Shown: in pieces, positions 1 through 9,773 of the stretch | Position numbering within the stretch: position 1 is the first letter of the stretch | Layout: the number at the start of each line of letters is the position of its first letter | NCBI RefSeq assembly: GCF_014836875.1 | Contig: NZ_JACSQC010000005.1 | Coordinates: 186,001-250,000, forward strand | Source of the DNA: Arthrobacter pullicola | Lineage (GTDB): Bacteria > Actinomycetota > Actinomycetes > Actinomycetales > Micrococcaceae | Direction: 5' to 3' | Length of the DNA: 64,000 bases | The notes under the pieces: model-generated | Database searches by the model: none | The model's input: the letters and a program-made list of their open reading frames with translations, nothing else | What the model was told of the DNA's origin: nothing | Made by a program: the position numbers and the translations under genes

Positions 1-1177
1 GCCGCAGCTCCAGGATCCTTCCATGGTCAGTGGCCGGGCTGAGTGCGCGCACGCACGGCACGTAGCCGGCCAGCCGCATGCCAACCAGCTCGGAGACACG
101 GACTTCGTCCAGCCCCTCACCGAGCGGCCCCCGGACAACGGCAAGGGTTTCCGGGGGATCAGTGCGGAGGGACGTCCACCAGGACCGGGCAGCCAGCAGC
201 AGCTGCGCCCGGCCTGCCAGGACAGCGAGCACTACGTCGCACTGGGCCAGTGCCGGTGACCGGGCCCCCGGACAGGCTCCGAGGTCCAGGAAAGTCTGGT
301 CGAAACCCGCCCGCGCGGCCTGCAGGACCGACGGGAGCACCTCGCGGTCAAGGCCGGGAGGCGGCGGCTCCCCCGCCGGATGTGTCAGCAGGGAGAATCC
401 GCCCGCCGTGGGCAGGGCTGAAACCAGCTGGGCGGGGTTCACCGTTCCCCTGACGTCGGCAAGGTCCTTCCAGCGCAGACCCGCCGAGGCGCCCGCCCCC
501 AGCCTGTGTTCAAGGCCAGCGCCGGAGGGATCAGCGTCCGCCAGCAGGACACTGCAGCCCTGGGCTGCCGCTTCCTGCGCAAGCAGGCACGCCAGAGTCG
601 ATCCGCCCGAACCGCCGAAGGTGCCCGCCACGCCGATGACGGAGCCGGTTGGCGAGTTCCTCCGTGCCAGGTACTCCGCCAGCCAGGCCCCGCCATCCGG
701 AAGAACCACAACCCGATCCACGGAGCAGCGTGCCGCATGGGTCCAGGGCCGGTCGGACTCAAATCCGATGCAGATGGTTTCGATTCCCCGCAGCGCTCCC
801 AGCGATTGCCCGTCGCGGGCCAGTCCGTCCGCAGCGATGAGCACTATCCCGCACGGATACCGCACGGCCTCGGCAAGGTCCTCAGCAAGAATCAGTTCCA
901 CGCCTGCTGCCACGGCTATCCGTGCCGCCTCGTCCTGCAGCCGTTGTTCTCCCGGTCTGACCAGCACCAGGGAATCCGTCCCCGCGCTTTCCCCTCCCTT
1001 GGTCGTCGGCAACAGGGAAGCACCTCGCCGCTGCCGTTCCGGGAGCCAAAGCACGGTGTCTGTCATGCGTTCAATCTGCCCGGCCGGGGCCGGCTCGTCA
1101 GCCGCACCGGCAGGACCTGTGCGCCCGGACGGGGCGTTAGGCGCCTCAAAGCGACCTTGTGGAGGAACAGTGTCCAT
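1..1177 (-). CDS. CpaE/Ssd-like septum-site or secretion-neighbourhood ATPase (3' end cut by window edge)
   Basis: About 392 codons are visible and the frame stays open to position 1, so the C-terminus is missing. After an N-terminal receiver-like region (around residues 45-155) comes a ParA/MinD-like domain starting VIGVAGTFGGSGGST, a deviant P-loop without the usual lysine, followed by LLADADPSGAGLEHRLG and FLDLG segments. This matches the actinobacterial helicase/secretion-neighbourhood CpaE-like family (Rv3660c, Ssd), linked to septum site control or tad pilus loci. The ATG at 1177 is used; an in-frame ATG at 1066 is an alternative. The overlapping plus-strand frame here is a shadow. Family call fairly sure; the exact role is inferred. 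Confidence 0.8.
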   Translation of the reverse strand, partial: MDTVPPQGRFEAPNAPSGRTGPAGAADEPAPAGQIERMTDTVLWLPERQRRGASLLPTTKGGESAGTDSLVLVRPGEQRLQDEAARIAVAAGVELILAEDLAEAVRYPCGIVLIAADGLARDGQSLGALRGIETICIGFESDRPWTHAARCSVDRVVVLPDGGAWLAEYLARRNSPTGSVIGVAGTFGGSGGSTLACLLAQEAAAQGCSVLLADADPSGAGLEHRLGAGASAGLRWKDLADVRGTVNPAQLVSALPTAGGFSLLTHPAGEPPPPGLDREVLPSVLQAARAGFDQTFLDLGACPGARSPALAQCDVVLAVLAGRAQLLLAARSWWTSLRTDPPETLAVVRGPLGEGLDEVRVSELVGMRLAGYVPCVRALSPATDHGRILELR

Positions 1178-1532
1178 GCCGGGGCACTTCCAGTGCACGG
1201 AAGCGGGCCTGCCCATCGTCCGATCCCCGATGCTGCTTTGTCTGGTGCTGCTGCGGCTCGGGTGTGCAGATACGGCGGGGTGGTCAGCCATCCAGCGCGT
1301 TGGGTGCGCAGGTATGGTGGCCAAATCGGCGGGCAAGTCGCCAGACCTGCACATCCAACGGCCCGGGGGCCCGCCGCAAGCCGCCGGCAAGGCGTCGAGC
1401 TGCAGCCCCGCCACACCCGCCCTACCCGCCGGAACCCTGCCCCGCACCATTGAGGACAGAACCTGTCCGCAGTCCCGGTACGCGCCGGGGATTTGGTCCG
1501 GCAGCCACCGGCGGACAGGCGAGAATGGGAAG
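1178..1532. other. Intergenic region between divergent genes
   Basis: This 355-base gap separates the leftward CpaE-like gene from the rightward polymerase-like gene, so it should hold promoters for both. I see no RNA gene, repeat or convincing small ORF. The plus-strand frame open across it is the non-coding extension of the frame antisense to the CpaE-like gene. Confidence 0.5.
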
Positions 1533-3233
1533 GTGTACATCCTCCTCGCGCCGGCCACCCCGGATTCCTGGGTCATGCAGCCGACGGACGGCAACGGAAT
1601 ACCATCCGCACCCGCCGCCGTCGTCCCCGGAACTGCACTGCGGCAGGCCGTAGCGGCCGCGGAACAGCAGCAGGTGCGCTGGGTCTGGAACCGCAGCCGG
1701 GAAACCTACGGCGCCCTGCTCCAGGCGGGAATCAGCGTGGAGCGCAGCCACGATCTCAGCCTGGTACGCGATATCCTGCGCCACTCCGAGTCCGCCGCCG
1801 CTACGCCCTATCTTGAGCGGCTCCGGGCCGAGGCCGCGGCACCGGACCCGGATCCCGCCCCGCGGCAGCTGCTGCCGTTGCAGCCCTCCCCGGACCAGGG
1901 ATCCTTGTTCGAAGGCATCGACGGGTTCGATGGACAGCCCGGCCCGAAGCGGACTGTCCCGGTGGAAGATCTGGCCGCTGAGCTCCAGGAGCAGCTGGCC
2001 GCCGTCGCCGGCTCCCCGGAACGCCGACGGCTGGGCCTGCTCCTGGCCGCTGAATCCGCCGGCGGGCTGGTCGCCGCCGAAATGGAGCACGCCGGCATCC
2101 CGTGGCGCCGCGATCTGCACGAGGCCATGCTTGAGGCAGAGCTGGGCCCCCGCCCGCCGGAAGGCCAGCGGCCGGCAAAGCTGGACGCCCTGGCTGCTGA
2201 GCTGCGGCACAAACTCGGCAATCCCACCTTCAACCCTGATTCGCCGCAGGAACTGCTGCGTGCCCTGCACCGGGCCGGGATTGAAGTCCGAACTACCCGG
2301 ACCTGGGAGCTGCAGGAGCACCAGCACCCGGCGATCGAGCCGCTGCTTCGCTACAAAAAGCTCTCCCGGCTGCTCTCAGCCAACGGCTGGGCCTGGCTGG
2401 ACGAGTGGGTGGACGGCGGACGGTTCCGCACCGAATATGTGGTCGGCGGTGTGGTGTCCGGGCGCTGGTCCTCCCGCGGCGGAGGCGCACTGCAGATCCC
2501 CAAGAACGTTCGCGATGCGGTGCGCGCGGACCCCGGCTGCAAGCTCCTGGTCGCCGACGCCGCGCAGCTGGAGCCGCGGGTGCTGGCCGCCCTGGGCCAG
2601 GACAGCACGCTGGCCGCCGCGGCCCGCGGTAAGGACCTCTACCAGGGAATCGCGGACCAGGGCTTCAACGGAGACCGCTCGCTGGCGAAGATCGCGATGC
2701 TCGGCGCGATGTACGGGGCCACCAGCGGCGAGGCCGGCCGGCTGATGCCGGTGCTGACAAGGACTTATCCGCGGGCCATCGACGTCGTTGAACGGGCGGC
2801 CCGCGCGGGCGAGGCCGGGAAGACGGTTTCCACCCACCTCGGCCGCAGCACTCCCCCGGAAACCGAAGCCTGGTTCCGTTCCCAGCAGTCCGCGTCCGCG
2901 GAGGAGCAGCGCCGGGCAGATAACCTGGCCCGGTCCCGCGGGCGGTTTACCCGGAACTTTGTGGTTCAGGGGACGGCGGCGGAGTGGGCCACCTGCTGGC
3001 TGGCGGGGATACGACGCCGGCTGCGGGCAGCGTCGCGCACCGCACCCGCCGGCCAGCTGGTGTTTTTCCTGCACGACGAAGTGATGCTGCATGTTCCCGC
3101 GGAGCGCGCCGAAGAGGCCGCTGCGATCGTGGAAGCTGCTGCGGCAGAGGCCACGGAGCTGCTCTTCGGAAAGATACCGCTGGAATTCCCGGTGGTCGCC
3201 ACCGTGGTCGATTCCTACGCGGAGGCGAAGTAG
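1533..3233 (+). CDS. Family-A DNA polymerase-like protein (bifunctional 3'-5' exonuclease/DNA polymerase family)
   Basis: 566 aa from GTG 1533, preceded by GGGAAG. The same frame is open back to 78, but that part is antisense to the neighbouring gene. The C-terminal half carries the three Pol I palm/fingers motifs in divergent form: motif A VADAAQLEPR (about residue 341), motif B RSLAKIAMLGAMYGATSG (about 384-401, keeping Lys and Tyr) and motif C FLHDEVMLHV (about 514, keeping His-Asp-Glu). There is no 5' nuclease domain. The short N-terminal domain (about 180 aa) occupies the exonuclease position, but I see no clear DxE metal-binding pair. It is shorter than true PolA (about 900 aa), so it is probably an accessory polymerase, perhaps for repair. 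Confidence 0.85.
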   Translation: MYILLAPATPDSWVMQPTDGNGIPSAPAAVVPGTALRQAVAAAEQQQVRWVWNRSRETYGALLQAGISVERSHDLSLVRDILRHSESAAATPYLERLRAEAAAPDPDPAPRQLLPLQPSPDQGSLFEGIDGFDGQPGPKRTVPVEDLAAELQEQLAAVAGSPERRRLGLLLAAESAGGLVAAEMEHAGIPWRRDLHEAMLEAELGPRPPEGQRPAKLDALAAELRHKLGNPTFNPDSPQELLRALHRAGIEVRTTRTWELQEHQHPAIEPLLRYKKLSRLLSANGWAWLDEWVDGGRFRTEYVVGGVVSGRWSSRGGGALQIPKNVRDAVRADPGCKLLVADAAQLEPRVLAALGQDSTLAAAARGKDLYQGIADQGFNGDRSLAKIAMLGAMYGATSGEAGRLMPVLTRTYPRAIDVVERAARAGEAGKTVSTHLGRSTPPETEAWFRSQQSASAEEQRRADNLARSRGRFTRNFVVQGTAAEWATCWLAGIRRRLRAASRTAPAGQLVFFLHDEVMLHVPAERAEEAAAIVEAAAAEATELLFGKIPLEFPVVATVVDSYAEAK

Positions 3234-3242
3234 CCTCGTCAG

Positions 3243-3926
3243 CTAGAAGTCCGGGACCATTTCCCGCGAGCTGTCCCAGGGCAGGGTCCAGCCCAGCTGG
3301 TTGAACAGGCTGTCGATGATCAGGGCGGTAAAGCCCCAAACCACCACCCCGTTTACCAGGAACGCCGGGCCCCGGTGCTCCTGCCCGCCGCGGGCCACCA
3401 CCGTCGTGCGGCGGTTCGCCGGATTCAGCAGGTCCGCCACGGGCACCCGGAAGACGGACGCCGATTCTGCTTCGTCGACGACGTCCACCGGGGTCGGACG
3501 GTCCCACCAGCCCAGGACCGGCGTGACCAGGAAGTTGGTCACGGGGATGCCCACTTGGGGCAGCGTGCCCAGGATCCGGACCCCGGAGGGATCCAGGCCC
3601 GTCTCTTCGTTGGCTTCCCGCAGCGCTGCGGCCACCGGACCGGCGTCGGCTTCGTCCACGCCTCCGCCGGGAAAGGCGATCTGCCCGGGATGCGAGTTGA
3701 GCGTGGCCGCCCGTTCCACGAACAGCAGATCAAGGTCATCGGGCACCGCGGCGCCATGGAAATCCGCTGGATTCTCGTCCAGCACACCAAACAGGATCAG
3801 GACAGCAGCCTGCCGGGCGCGGGCCGGATCAACCGCGCGGGTCATAAAACGCAGATCCGCGCTAAAGCTCTCCTGTCTCTCCGTTACCAGCGCACCGAAG
3901 GCTTCCAGCTGGGCCTGCGCGCTCAC
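3243..3926 (-). CDS. Nudix hydrolase, CoA pyrophosphatase-like
   Basis: 227 aa with a Nudix box around residues 88-111: PGGGVDEAD, then REANEETGL. This is the G-x5-[E/D]-x7-REUxEExGU pattern, with Asp at the first acidic position as in CoA-type Nudix enzymes. The upstream [12 protein letters not shown] segment is also typical of that subgroup, which hydrolyses CoA or related nucleoside diphosphate derivatives. The start overlaps the nth stop by 4 bases, so the two genes are probably translationally coupled. The Nudix family is certain; the substrate is inferred. Confidence 0.88.
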   Translation of the reverse strand: MSAQAQLEAFGALVTERQESFSADLRFMTRAVDPARARQAAVLILFGVLDENPADFHGAAVPDDLDLLFVERAATLNSHPGQIAFPGGGVDEADAGPVAAALREANEETGLDPSGVRILGTLPQVGIPVTNFLVTPVLGWWDRPTPVDVVDEAESASVFRVPVADLLNPANRRTTVVARGGQEHRGPAFLVNGVVVWGFTALIIDSLFNQLGWTLPWDSSREMVPDF

Positions 3927-4714
3927 GCTTCGAGGCCGTAACCGGCGGCGCGCAGCTCAGCCCGCGTCTCCGAGGCCATCATCCGGGCCAGCAGTTCTTC
4001 CCGCCCGGGCGCCAGCTCATACTTGAGCAGCTTCCGTGCCTTCTCCGGATCGGTCTCGCCTTCGCCGAAGGACGGGCACAGCTGCGCGACGGCGCAGACG
4101 CCGCAGGCCGGCTTTTTGGCGTGGCACACCCGGCGGCCGTGGAAAACGACCCGGTTGGACAGCGGCGTCCAGTCCTTGGGCTCAAAGAGCTCCGCCACGT
4201 CCTGTTCAACCTTCACCGGGTCCTTGGACGTGGTCCAGCCGAAGCGCCTGGAAAGCCGCAGGAAATGGGTGTCCACGGTGATACCGGGAACCCCAAAGGC
4301 GTTGCCCAGCACCACGTTGGCGGTCTTGCGCCCAACACCCGCCAGCTTCACCAGGTCCTCGAGTTTGTCCGGCACCTCGCCGTCGTAATCATCGACGATC
4401 TGGGTAGCCAGCTTTTTGATGGCCGCGGACTTGGCCCGGAAGAATCCCGTGGGCCGGATCAGTTCCTGCAGCTCGGCCTCGTCCGCTTCCGCCAGTGCCT
4501 TCGCATTGGGGTACCTGGCGAAGAGGACAGGCGTGACGGCGTTGACCCGTACATCGGTGGTCTGCGCCGAGAGCACCGTGGCGATGAGCAGCTCGAACGC
4601 GTTCGTGAAATCCAGCTCGGCGACCGCGTAGGGGTAGAGCTCCCCGAGGCGCCGGTTGATCTTCCGGGCCCGGCGTTTCAAGGCCAGCAGGGAGGCATCG
4701 TTGCCGGTTGCCAT
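3923..4714 (-). CDS. nth: Endonuclease III (DNA glycosylase/AP lyase)
   Basis: 263 aa base-excision repair enzyme removing oxidised pyrimidines. It shows the helix-hairpin-helix [14 protein letters not shown] with the catalytic Lys, the [11 protein letters not shown] segment with the catalytic Asp, and a C-terminal 4Fe-4S loop of four cysteines spaced C-x6-C-x2-C-x5-C ([17 protein letters not shown]). I chose ATG 4714, which has GAAGGA about 10 bases upstream; a GTG at 4774 in the same frame adds 20 residues without homology support. It forms a pair with the downstream Nudix gene (4-base overlap), an arrangement shared with other actinobacteria. Confidence 0.95.
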   Translation of the reverse strand: MATGNDASLLALKRRARKINRRLGELYPYAVAELDFTNAFELLIATVLSAQTTDVRVNAVTPVLFARYPNAKALAEADEAELQELIRPTGFFRAKSAAIKKLATQIVDDYDGEVPDKLEDLVKLAGVGRKTANVVLGNAFGVPGITVDTHFLRLSRRFGWTTSKDPVKVEQDVAELFEPKDWTPLSNRVVFHGRRVCHAKKPACGVCAVAQLCPSFGEGETDPEKARKLLKYELAPGREELLARMMASETRAELRAAGYGLEA

Positions 4715-4791
4715 GGAGTTCGTGTCCTTCACAGTCAGCGATGCCCCGGTGGGCCTCCGCAGCGGAGCGCTCACCGGGGCATCGAAAGGAT

Positions 4792-6129
4792 TTAGTGCCC
4801 CGAGCTGTCGTCGCTGACGCGCTCGATGTTGGTGAGGTCGCGCAGCACACCGATGCGGCCGGTGCGCTTGTCCTGGACCAGGAATTCGTGGCCGCGGTCC
4901 TCCAGCCCCAGTTCCCAGTCGCCCGGGTAGAACATGAACAGCGGCAGTCCGGTCCGCTCGTCAACAATCTGGCGCGGAGTCCCGACGGCGAACCAGAAGG
5001 CCTCCACCACGTTCTCATTCTCTTCGCGGGTGGCGGAAATGGATTCCTGTGCCTGGGTGGCAGGCTGGCTGGACGACGGCGTACCGGACGCTACGGCGGG
5101 GTTCACCGTAGTGGCGGGCAGGGCGTCTTCCCCAGCCGGTGTCCGGGAGTCGGCCGCAGGTTTCTGCGAAGCGGCATCCGACGGCGATGCGGCGGCGGGG
5201 CCGCCGGCACCCGGTGCCGCAGGGGTTTCCGCAGCGCGTGCTCCTGCGCCGGTTGTGGGAGCCGCTCCGGTCTCGCCGGTTGCTCCGGCAGCTGTCCCGG
5301 CGGCAGCACCCGCAGCGCCTGCGGCACCCGCGGCAGCGGCCACACCGGCGGCGCCGGTTGCCGCGGTGCGCGGCTGGTCAGTTCCGGCCTGGGCAGGCCG
5401 TCCGGTGTTGAACGCGGCCTGGCCCTGCTCCCGTGCCTCCGGTCCGGCGGGCGCGGCACCGGGCTGACCGGCACCTGCCTGGGCAGCTCCAGCCGGGTTG
5501 CGGCCGAACCTGCCGGCGGCAGCCGGGGCAGCGGGCGTCCCCGCCGCGGGACCCTCGGGCTTGGGAGCCGGGGCGGGCTTAGGCGCGCGGTGCAGCGGGA
5601 GGGCATCCCGGGCCACCGGGTGTGCCGGAACTTCTGTGCGGCCCTTGAACTCTTCAGAGAAGGGAGGGATGTGCGGCGCGAAGGTCGTTGCCGACACCAG
5701 CGCCACAGAGCCGATCAAGCCAATCAGCGATCCAATGCTGAAGACGTAGACCAGCTGCAGGAAGAAGAAGATGACAGCCAGCACGGCTATCACGGAGGCG
5801 AACTGGTCCACGGACAGCGACCCGATGCGCAGCTTCATGTCCGGGGACAGGCGCCGGGCAATAAACAGGCCCGCGGCGAGCAGGGGCATGATGATGCCGA
5901 TACCAACGTAGAAGAGGCTGAAGGCCGTCCACAGGTTCAGTCCGCTGCCGATGGTGAAGGGCAGCACGCTGCCCACCAGCATCACCAGGACGGCTGAGCC
6001 CACCACGATGTCACGCAGCCCGAACGGACCGGCGACGGCCTGCTGCCGGCTACCCTCTGCCGGGGCCTGCAGCGGTGCTGGCGCATTCACGTCTGTGCTG
6101 GCCTCGTTCTCGACATGGGGTTGGTTCAT
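4792..6129 (-). CDS. Membrane protein with long Ala/Pro/Gly linker, function unknown
   Basis: 445 aa from ATG 6129, with GGAG upstream; a longer frame to 6189 is less likely. Residues about 35-145 hold four hydrophobic helices (for example [19 protein letters not shown] and [20 protein letters not shown]). A low-complexity Ala/Gly/Pro-rich stretch of about 200 residues follows. The folded C-terminal end ([20 protein letters not shown] to the stop) looks like a small conserved domain. The linker includes short repeats such as [14 protein letters not shown] do not recognise a family. It ends 78 bases from nth and starts divergently from acs. Confidence 0.75.
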   Translation of the reverse strand: MNQPHVENEASTDVNAPAPLQAPAEGSRQQAVAGPFGLRDIVVGSAVLVMLVGSVLPFTIGSGLNLWTAFSLFYVGIGIIMPLLAAGLFIARRLSPDMKLRIGSLSVDQFASVIAVLAVIFFFLQLVYVFSIGSLIGLIGSVALVSATTFAPHIPPFSEEFKGRTEVPAHPVARDALPLHRAPKPAPAPKPEGPAAGTPAAPAAAGRFGRNPAGAAQAGAGQPGAAPAGPEAREQGQAAFNTGRPAQAGTDQPRTAATGAAGVAAAAGAAGAAGAAAGTAAGATGETGAAPTTGAGARAAETPAAPGAGGPAAASPSDAASQKPAADSRTPAGEDALPATTVNPAVASGTPSSSQPATQAQESISATREENENVVEAFWFAVGTPRQIVDERTGLPLFMFYPGDWELGLEDRGHEFLVQDKRTGRIGVLRDLTNIERVSDDSSGH

Positions 6130-6450
6130 TCTGGTCTCCGTTCCGACAGCAGCCAACCGGAAGGCGGGTGCGCCGACCGTGCAGGGCACCGCATGCGCAG
6201 GGCCACAAGCGGATTGCTTTCAGTCACAGCCTAGTCAACGCCGGCTGGACAGACTACCCGGATCACGTCTCCGGCGGCCTGCGGAGGCTACCGCTTACCG
6301 CATAATTACCCCGCTTGACGGAGCCCGATGTGAGCGGTGCCACAACATCGTTCCGCCCGCGTTAGGGTTGGGACAACATCCGAATAACCCCCGCCGGCCG
6401 GGCGCCAGCCCGGCCCAAGGCCGGGTTCGAGCCAATCGAAAGGGTCCGCG
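6130..6450. other. Divergent regulatory region upstream of acs
   Basis: This 321-base gap lies between the leftward membrane protein gene and acs. It contains a CRP-like half-palindrome pair at 6329-6344 and a TAGGGT that could serve as a -10 at 6363-6368. No small gene was found. Confidence 0.55.
6329..6344. promoter_or_regulatory. Candidate CRP/GlxR-type binding site upstream of acs
   Basis: TGTGA-GCGGTG-CCACA matches the cAMP-receptor consensus TGTGA-N6-TCACA at 9 of 10 arm positions. It lies about 107 bases upstream of the acs ATG. If the TAGGGT at 6363 is the -10, the site centres near -38, typical of an activator. A crp gene is encoded at 13003-13680. acs is a known CRP-family target in several bacteria. 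Confidence 0.55.
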
Positions 6451-8439
6451 ATGTCTGATCAGCAACCGGTCAAACAGCATGGTGACGCGCTGGAGAACCT
6501 GTACCATGAGCACCGCAGTTTTCCGCCGAGCGCAGAATTTTCCGCAGCCGCCGTGGCACAGCCTGAACTGTATAAGGAAGCTGCCGCCGAAGGTCCGGAG
6601 TTCTGGGCTAAACAGGCGCGGCAGCTATTGACCTGGGACGAGGACTTCACCCAGACCCTGGACTGGACGGATGCCCCGTTCGCCAAGTGGTTTGTGGGCG
6701 GGAAACTTAACGCCTCCTACAACGCCCTGGACCGGCATGTGGAAGAGGGCCGCGGGGACCGCGTCGCCATCTATTTCGAGGGCGAACCGGGCGACACCCG
6801 CACGTACACCTACGCGGAACTCACCGAAGAGGTCAAGAAGGCCGCCAACGCCTTCGAATCCCTGGGCGTGAGCAAGGGCGACCGGGTGGCCGTTTACCTG
6901 CCGATGATTCCTGAAGCTGTCATCACCATGCTGGCCTGCGCCCGGATCGGCGCCGTCCATTCCGTGGTCTTTGGCGGTTTCTCCGCTGATGCCCTGCGCA
7001 GCCGAATCGACGACGCCGAGGCCAAGCTGGTAGTCACAGCTGACGGTTCCTACCGGCGCGGCAAGCCGAGCCTGCTGAAGCCAGCGGTGGATGAGTCGCT
7101 GCTGAAGGACGGGCACACGGTGGGCCACGTCGTCGTCGTCAAGCGCAACGGCGAGCCGGTGGGGTGGACCGAGGGCCGCGATGTGTGGTGGGACGACGTC
7201 GTCTCCTCCGCGAGCGCCGAGCACACCGCCGTGCCGCACGATTCCGAGCACCCGCTGTTCATTCTCTACACCTCCGGCACCACCGGAAAGCCCAAGGGCA
7301 TCCTGCACACCACCGGCGGCTACCTGACGCAGACCGCGTTCACCCACCGGGCAACCTTCGACCTCAAGCCGGAGAGCGACGTGTACTGGTGCACGGCGGA
7401 CATCGGCTGGGTCACCGGCCACAGCTACGTCACGTACGCCCCGCTGATCAACGGCGCCACCCAGCTGATGTATGAGGGCACCCCGGACACCCCGCACCAG
7501 GGCCGCTGGTGGGAACTCGTGGAGAAGTACAAGGTCAGCATCCTCTACACGGCGCCGACGGCGATCCGCACGTGCATGAAGTGGGGCCGGGACATTCCGG
7601 GGAAGTTCAACCTGGATTCCATCCGCGTGCTCGGTTCCGTGGGCGAGCCCATCAATCCCGAGGCCTGGATGTGGTACCGCACAGTCATTGGCGCCAACGG
7701 CGGAAAGAAAGAGATCCCGGCTCCGATCGTCGACACCTGGTGGCAGACCGAAACCGGCGCCCACATGATCACTCCGCTGCCCGGCGTCACGGCCACCAAA
7801 CCCGGTTCCGCCCAAGTGGCGGTGCCGGGCATCTCGGTGGACGTCGTGGATGAAATGGGCGAATCCGTTCCGGACGGTTCCGGCGGTTTCCTGGTGGTCC
7901 GCGAGCCCTGGCCCGCCATGCTGCGGGGCATCTGGGGAGATCCGGAGCGGTTCAAGGAGACCTACTGGTCGCGTTTCGACAACATGTACTTCGCCGGCGA
8001 CGGTGCCAAGAAGGACGAGGACGGAGACATCTGGCTGCTCGGCCGGGTGGATGACGTGATGAACGTGTCCGGCCACCGGCTCTCCACCACGGAGATCGAA
8101 TCGGCCCTCGTCAGCCATCCTTCGGTGGCGGAGGCCGCCGTCGTCGGCGCCACGGACGAAACCACGGGCGAGGCCGTGGTCGCGTTCGTGATCCTGCGCG
8201 GCAGTGCCAAGGACGACGACGATATCGTCACGACCCTGCGCAACCATGTGGGCAAGGAGATCGGCCCGATCGCCAAGCCGCGGCACATCCTGGTGGTGCC
8301 GGAGCTGCCCAAGACCCGTTCCGGCAAGATCATGCGGCGTCTGCTCAAGGATGTGGCCGAAGGCCGCGAACCGGGCGATTCGAGCACGCTGGCGGACAAC
8401 ACGGTGATGTCCCAGATCGCGGAGTCGCTGCGCAAGTAG
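6451..8439 (+). CDS. acs: Acetyl-CoA synthetase (AMP-forming)
   Basis: 662 aa, full length for the family. It activates acetate to acetyl-CoA via acetyl-AMP in the cytoplasm. Visible motifs are the AMP-binding signature [19 protein letters not shown] near residue 270, the WWQTETG motif, and the C-terminal [11 protein letters not shown], whose Lys is the conserved catalytic and acetylation-controlled residue. The start ATG follows GAAAGG. It is transcribed alone, with a CRP-like site upstream and a strong terminator downstream, consistent with carbon-source control. Confidence 0.97.
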   Translation: MSDQQPVKQHGDALENLYHEHRSFPPSAEFSAAAVAQPELYKEAAAEGPEFWAKQARQLLTWDEDFTQTLDWTDAPFAKWFVGGKLNASYNALDRHVEEGRGDRVAIYFEGEPGDTRTYTYAELTEEVKKAANAFESLGVSKGDRVAVYLPMIPEAVITMLACARIGAVHSVVFGGFSADALRSRIDDAEAKLVVTADGSYRRGKPSLLKPAVDESLLKDGHTVGHVVVVKRNGEPVGWTEGRDVWWDDVVSSASAEHTAVPHDSEHPLFILYTSGTTGKPKGILHTTGGYLTQTAFTHRATFDLKPESDVYWCTADIGWVTGHSYVTYAPLINGATQLMYEGTPDTPHQGRWWELVEKYKVSILYTAPTAIRTCMKWGRDIPGKFNLDSIRVLGSVGEPINPEAWMWYRTVIGANGGKKEIPAPIVDTWWQTETGAHMITPLPGVTATKPGSAQVAVPGISVDVVDEMGESVPDGSGGFLVVREPWPAMLRGIWGDPERFKETYWSRFDNMYFAGDGAKKDEDGDIWLLGRVDDVMNVSGHRLSTTEIESALVSHPSVAEAAVVGATDETTGEAVVAFVILRGSAKDDDDIVTTLRNHVGKEIGPIAKPRHILVVPELPKTRSGKIMRRLLKDVAEGREPGDSSTLADNTVMSQIAESLRK

Positions 8440-8456
8440 TCTCCGCCCTGCGCACA

Positions 8457-8502
8457 ACGCAACGGTGCCCTCTTCCCAGCAGGGAAGGGGGCACCGTTGC
8501 GT
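8457..8502. terminator. Bidirectional hairpin between acs and ohr
   Basis: The arm ACGCAACGGTGCC (8457-8469) pairs with GGCACCGTTGCGT (8490-8502), with an inner CTTCCC/GGGAAG stem around an AGCA loop. It sits between converging genes, so it probably ends both transcripts, although the T-tracts are poor. Confidence 0.75.
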
Positions 8503-8520
8503 CGTGGGTCGAAAGGCAGG

Positions 8521-8943
8521 TCAGCCGACGACGGCGTCCACCTCCACCTTGATGTTTCCCCGCGTGGCGTTGGAGTAGGGGCACACCTGGTGGGCTTCCT
8601 CAACGAGCTTGTCTGCCATGGCCTGCTCGACGCCGGACATCTCAGCGTGCAGGGCCACGGCGAGCTGGAAGCCGCCCTCCTCAGTGGGGCTGATGCTTAC
8701 TTCCGCAGTCACGGCACTGTCACTGATGGTCACCTTCGCGCGGCGTGCAACCAGCTTCAGCGCGGAGTGGAAGCAGGCAGCGTAGCCGACGGCGAACAGC
8801 TGCTCCGGATTGGTTGCACCCCCTGCTCCGCCCATTTCCTTCGGCACGGCCAGGTCCACCTCGAGCAGCCCGTCACTGGTGCGGGCCGCGCCGTCCCGGC
8901 CCTCGCCGGTGGCGGTGGCAACTGCTGTGTAAAGGGCGCTCAT
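8521..8943 (-). CDS. ohr: Organic hydroperoxide resistance protein, Ohr/OsmC family
   Basis: 140 aa thiol peroxidase that reduces organic hydroperoxides. The two redox cysteines are in the canonical contexts: Cys57 in GYAACFHSAL and Cys121 in VCPYSNAT. The start ATG has AGGAG upstream. It diverges from a TetR-type regulator with a 26-base inverted repeat between them (9001-9026). That is unusual because ohr is generally paired with a MarR-type OhrR. Confidence 0.93.
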   Translation of the reverse strand: MSALYTAVATATGEGRDGAARTSDGLLEVDLAVPKEMGGAGGATNPEQLFAVGYAACFHSALKLVARRAKVTISDSAVTAEVSISPTEEGGFQLAVALHAEMSGVEQAMADKLVEEAHQVCPYSNATRGNIKVEVDAVVG

Positions 8944-9000
8944 GGAAACTCCTCGGGTAGGAAATGGCTTGCGCGAGGACGGGATTATCCGCCGCTCACC

Positions 9001-9026
9001 AAGTAGACTAACTAGTACGTCTACTT
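9001..9026. promoter_or_regulatory. Palindromic operator between ohr and the TetR gene
   Basis: The left half AAGTAGACTAACT (9001-9013) and right half AGTACGTCTACTT (9014-9026) are reverse complements at 11 of 13 positions, with perfect outer 8-mers. It lies 58 bases from the ohr start and 31 bases from the TetR start, well placed to repress both. The adjacent TetR protein is the obvious binder; this is inference. Confidence 0.72.
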
Positions 9027-9056
9027 AAAGCCAATGACCCGCAGGAGGCTCCATTC

Positions 9057-9644
9057 ATGGCACCCGACACCCCCGCCAACGGCCGGCCGGTCCGCGAGCG
9101 GCTCCTGGACGCCGCCGGCAGCCTCTTCTACCGCGAAGGCATCCGCGCCGTCAGCGCTGACAAAATCATCGCTGCGGCGGGCACCACCAAGGTCACCTTC
9201 TACCGGCATTTCCCCACGAAGGATGACCTGGTGGCCGCCTACCTGGAGGAGCAGTCCCGGCGAATCCGTGACGCGGCCGGAGCGCTCCCGGACGACCCCT
9301 GCGAGGCACTGACCGCCCTCGCCTCTGCCATGGGTGAAGAAGCCTGCCGGCCGGGTTTCCGCGGCTGCCCGTTCATCAACGCCGCAGCAGAGTACCCGGA
9401 CCCAGGGCATCCCGTGCGCGCCGCCATTGACCGGCACCGCACCTGGTTCCATGCCCTGGTGGCGGGACTGGTGGCCCGCCTGGGAGCTCCGGATCCGGAA
9501 GCCGCCGCCAGCCAGCTGGTAATGCTGCGCGACGGCGCCATGGTGCACGGATACGTCTCGGAACCGGACAGCGTGGGCATCAGTCTGCTGCAGGCCGGCC
9601 GGGCCGTCCTGCGCTTCCATGCCCCGGCGGCCGTCACCGGCTAG
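9057..9644 (+). CDS. TetR/AcrR family transcriptional regulator (probable ohr regulator)
   Basis: 195 aa. The N-terminal helix-turn-helix is SADKIIAAAGTTKVTFYRHFPTKDDL in standard TetR form (residues about 32-58), followed by an all-helical ligand domain with the EEACRPGFRGCPFINAAAE segment common in one TetR subgroup. Two cysteines there (spacing C-x6-C) plus one just upstream (DDPCEAL) could sense oxidants or electrophiles; that is speculation. The start ATG has a strong AGGAGG. It diverges from ohr and shares the 9001-9026 palindrome with it. Confidence 0.9.
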   Translation: MAPDTPANGRPVRERLLDAAGSLFYREGIRAVSADKIIAAAGTTKVTFYRHFPTKDDLVAAYLEEQSRRIRDAAGALPDDPCEALTALASAMGEEACRPGFRGCPFINAAAEYPDPGHPVRAAIDRHRTWFHALVAGLVARLGAPDPEAAASQLVMLRDGAMVHGYVSEPDSVGISLLQAGRAVLRFHAPAAVTG

Positions 9645-9773
9645 GAACCTGCACAGAAGGTATCCCCGCAGGCCGTGGCGGTGAACGGGGACGAACCCAA
9701 GCCGGCGCAACGAAACGTGATGTTGGGCTCATCAGGTGGCAAAAGCGGGGAGCAGATAGCAAAATCAGCAGTT

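Noticed and set aside
78-1532. Apparent 5' extension of the polymerase-like frame
   Set aside because: It is antisense to the CpaE-like gene, which has clear ATPase motifs; GTG 1533 has a ribosome site.
5250-5520. DNA repeats in the Ala/Gly/Pro linker of the membrane protein
   Set aside because: Low-complexity coding sequence and not a CRISPR or mobile repeat; units vary in sequence and length.
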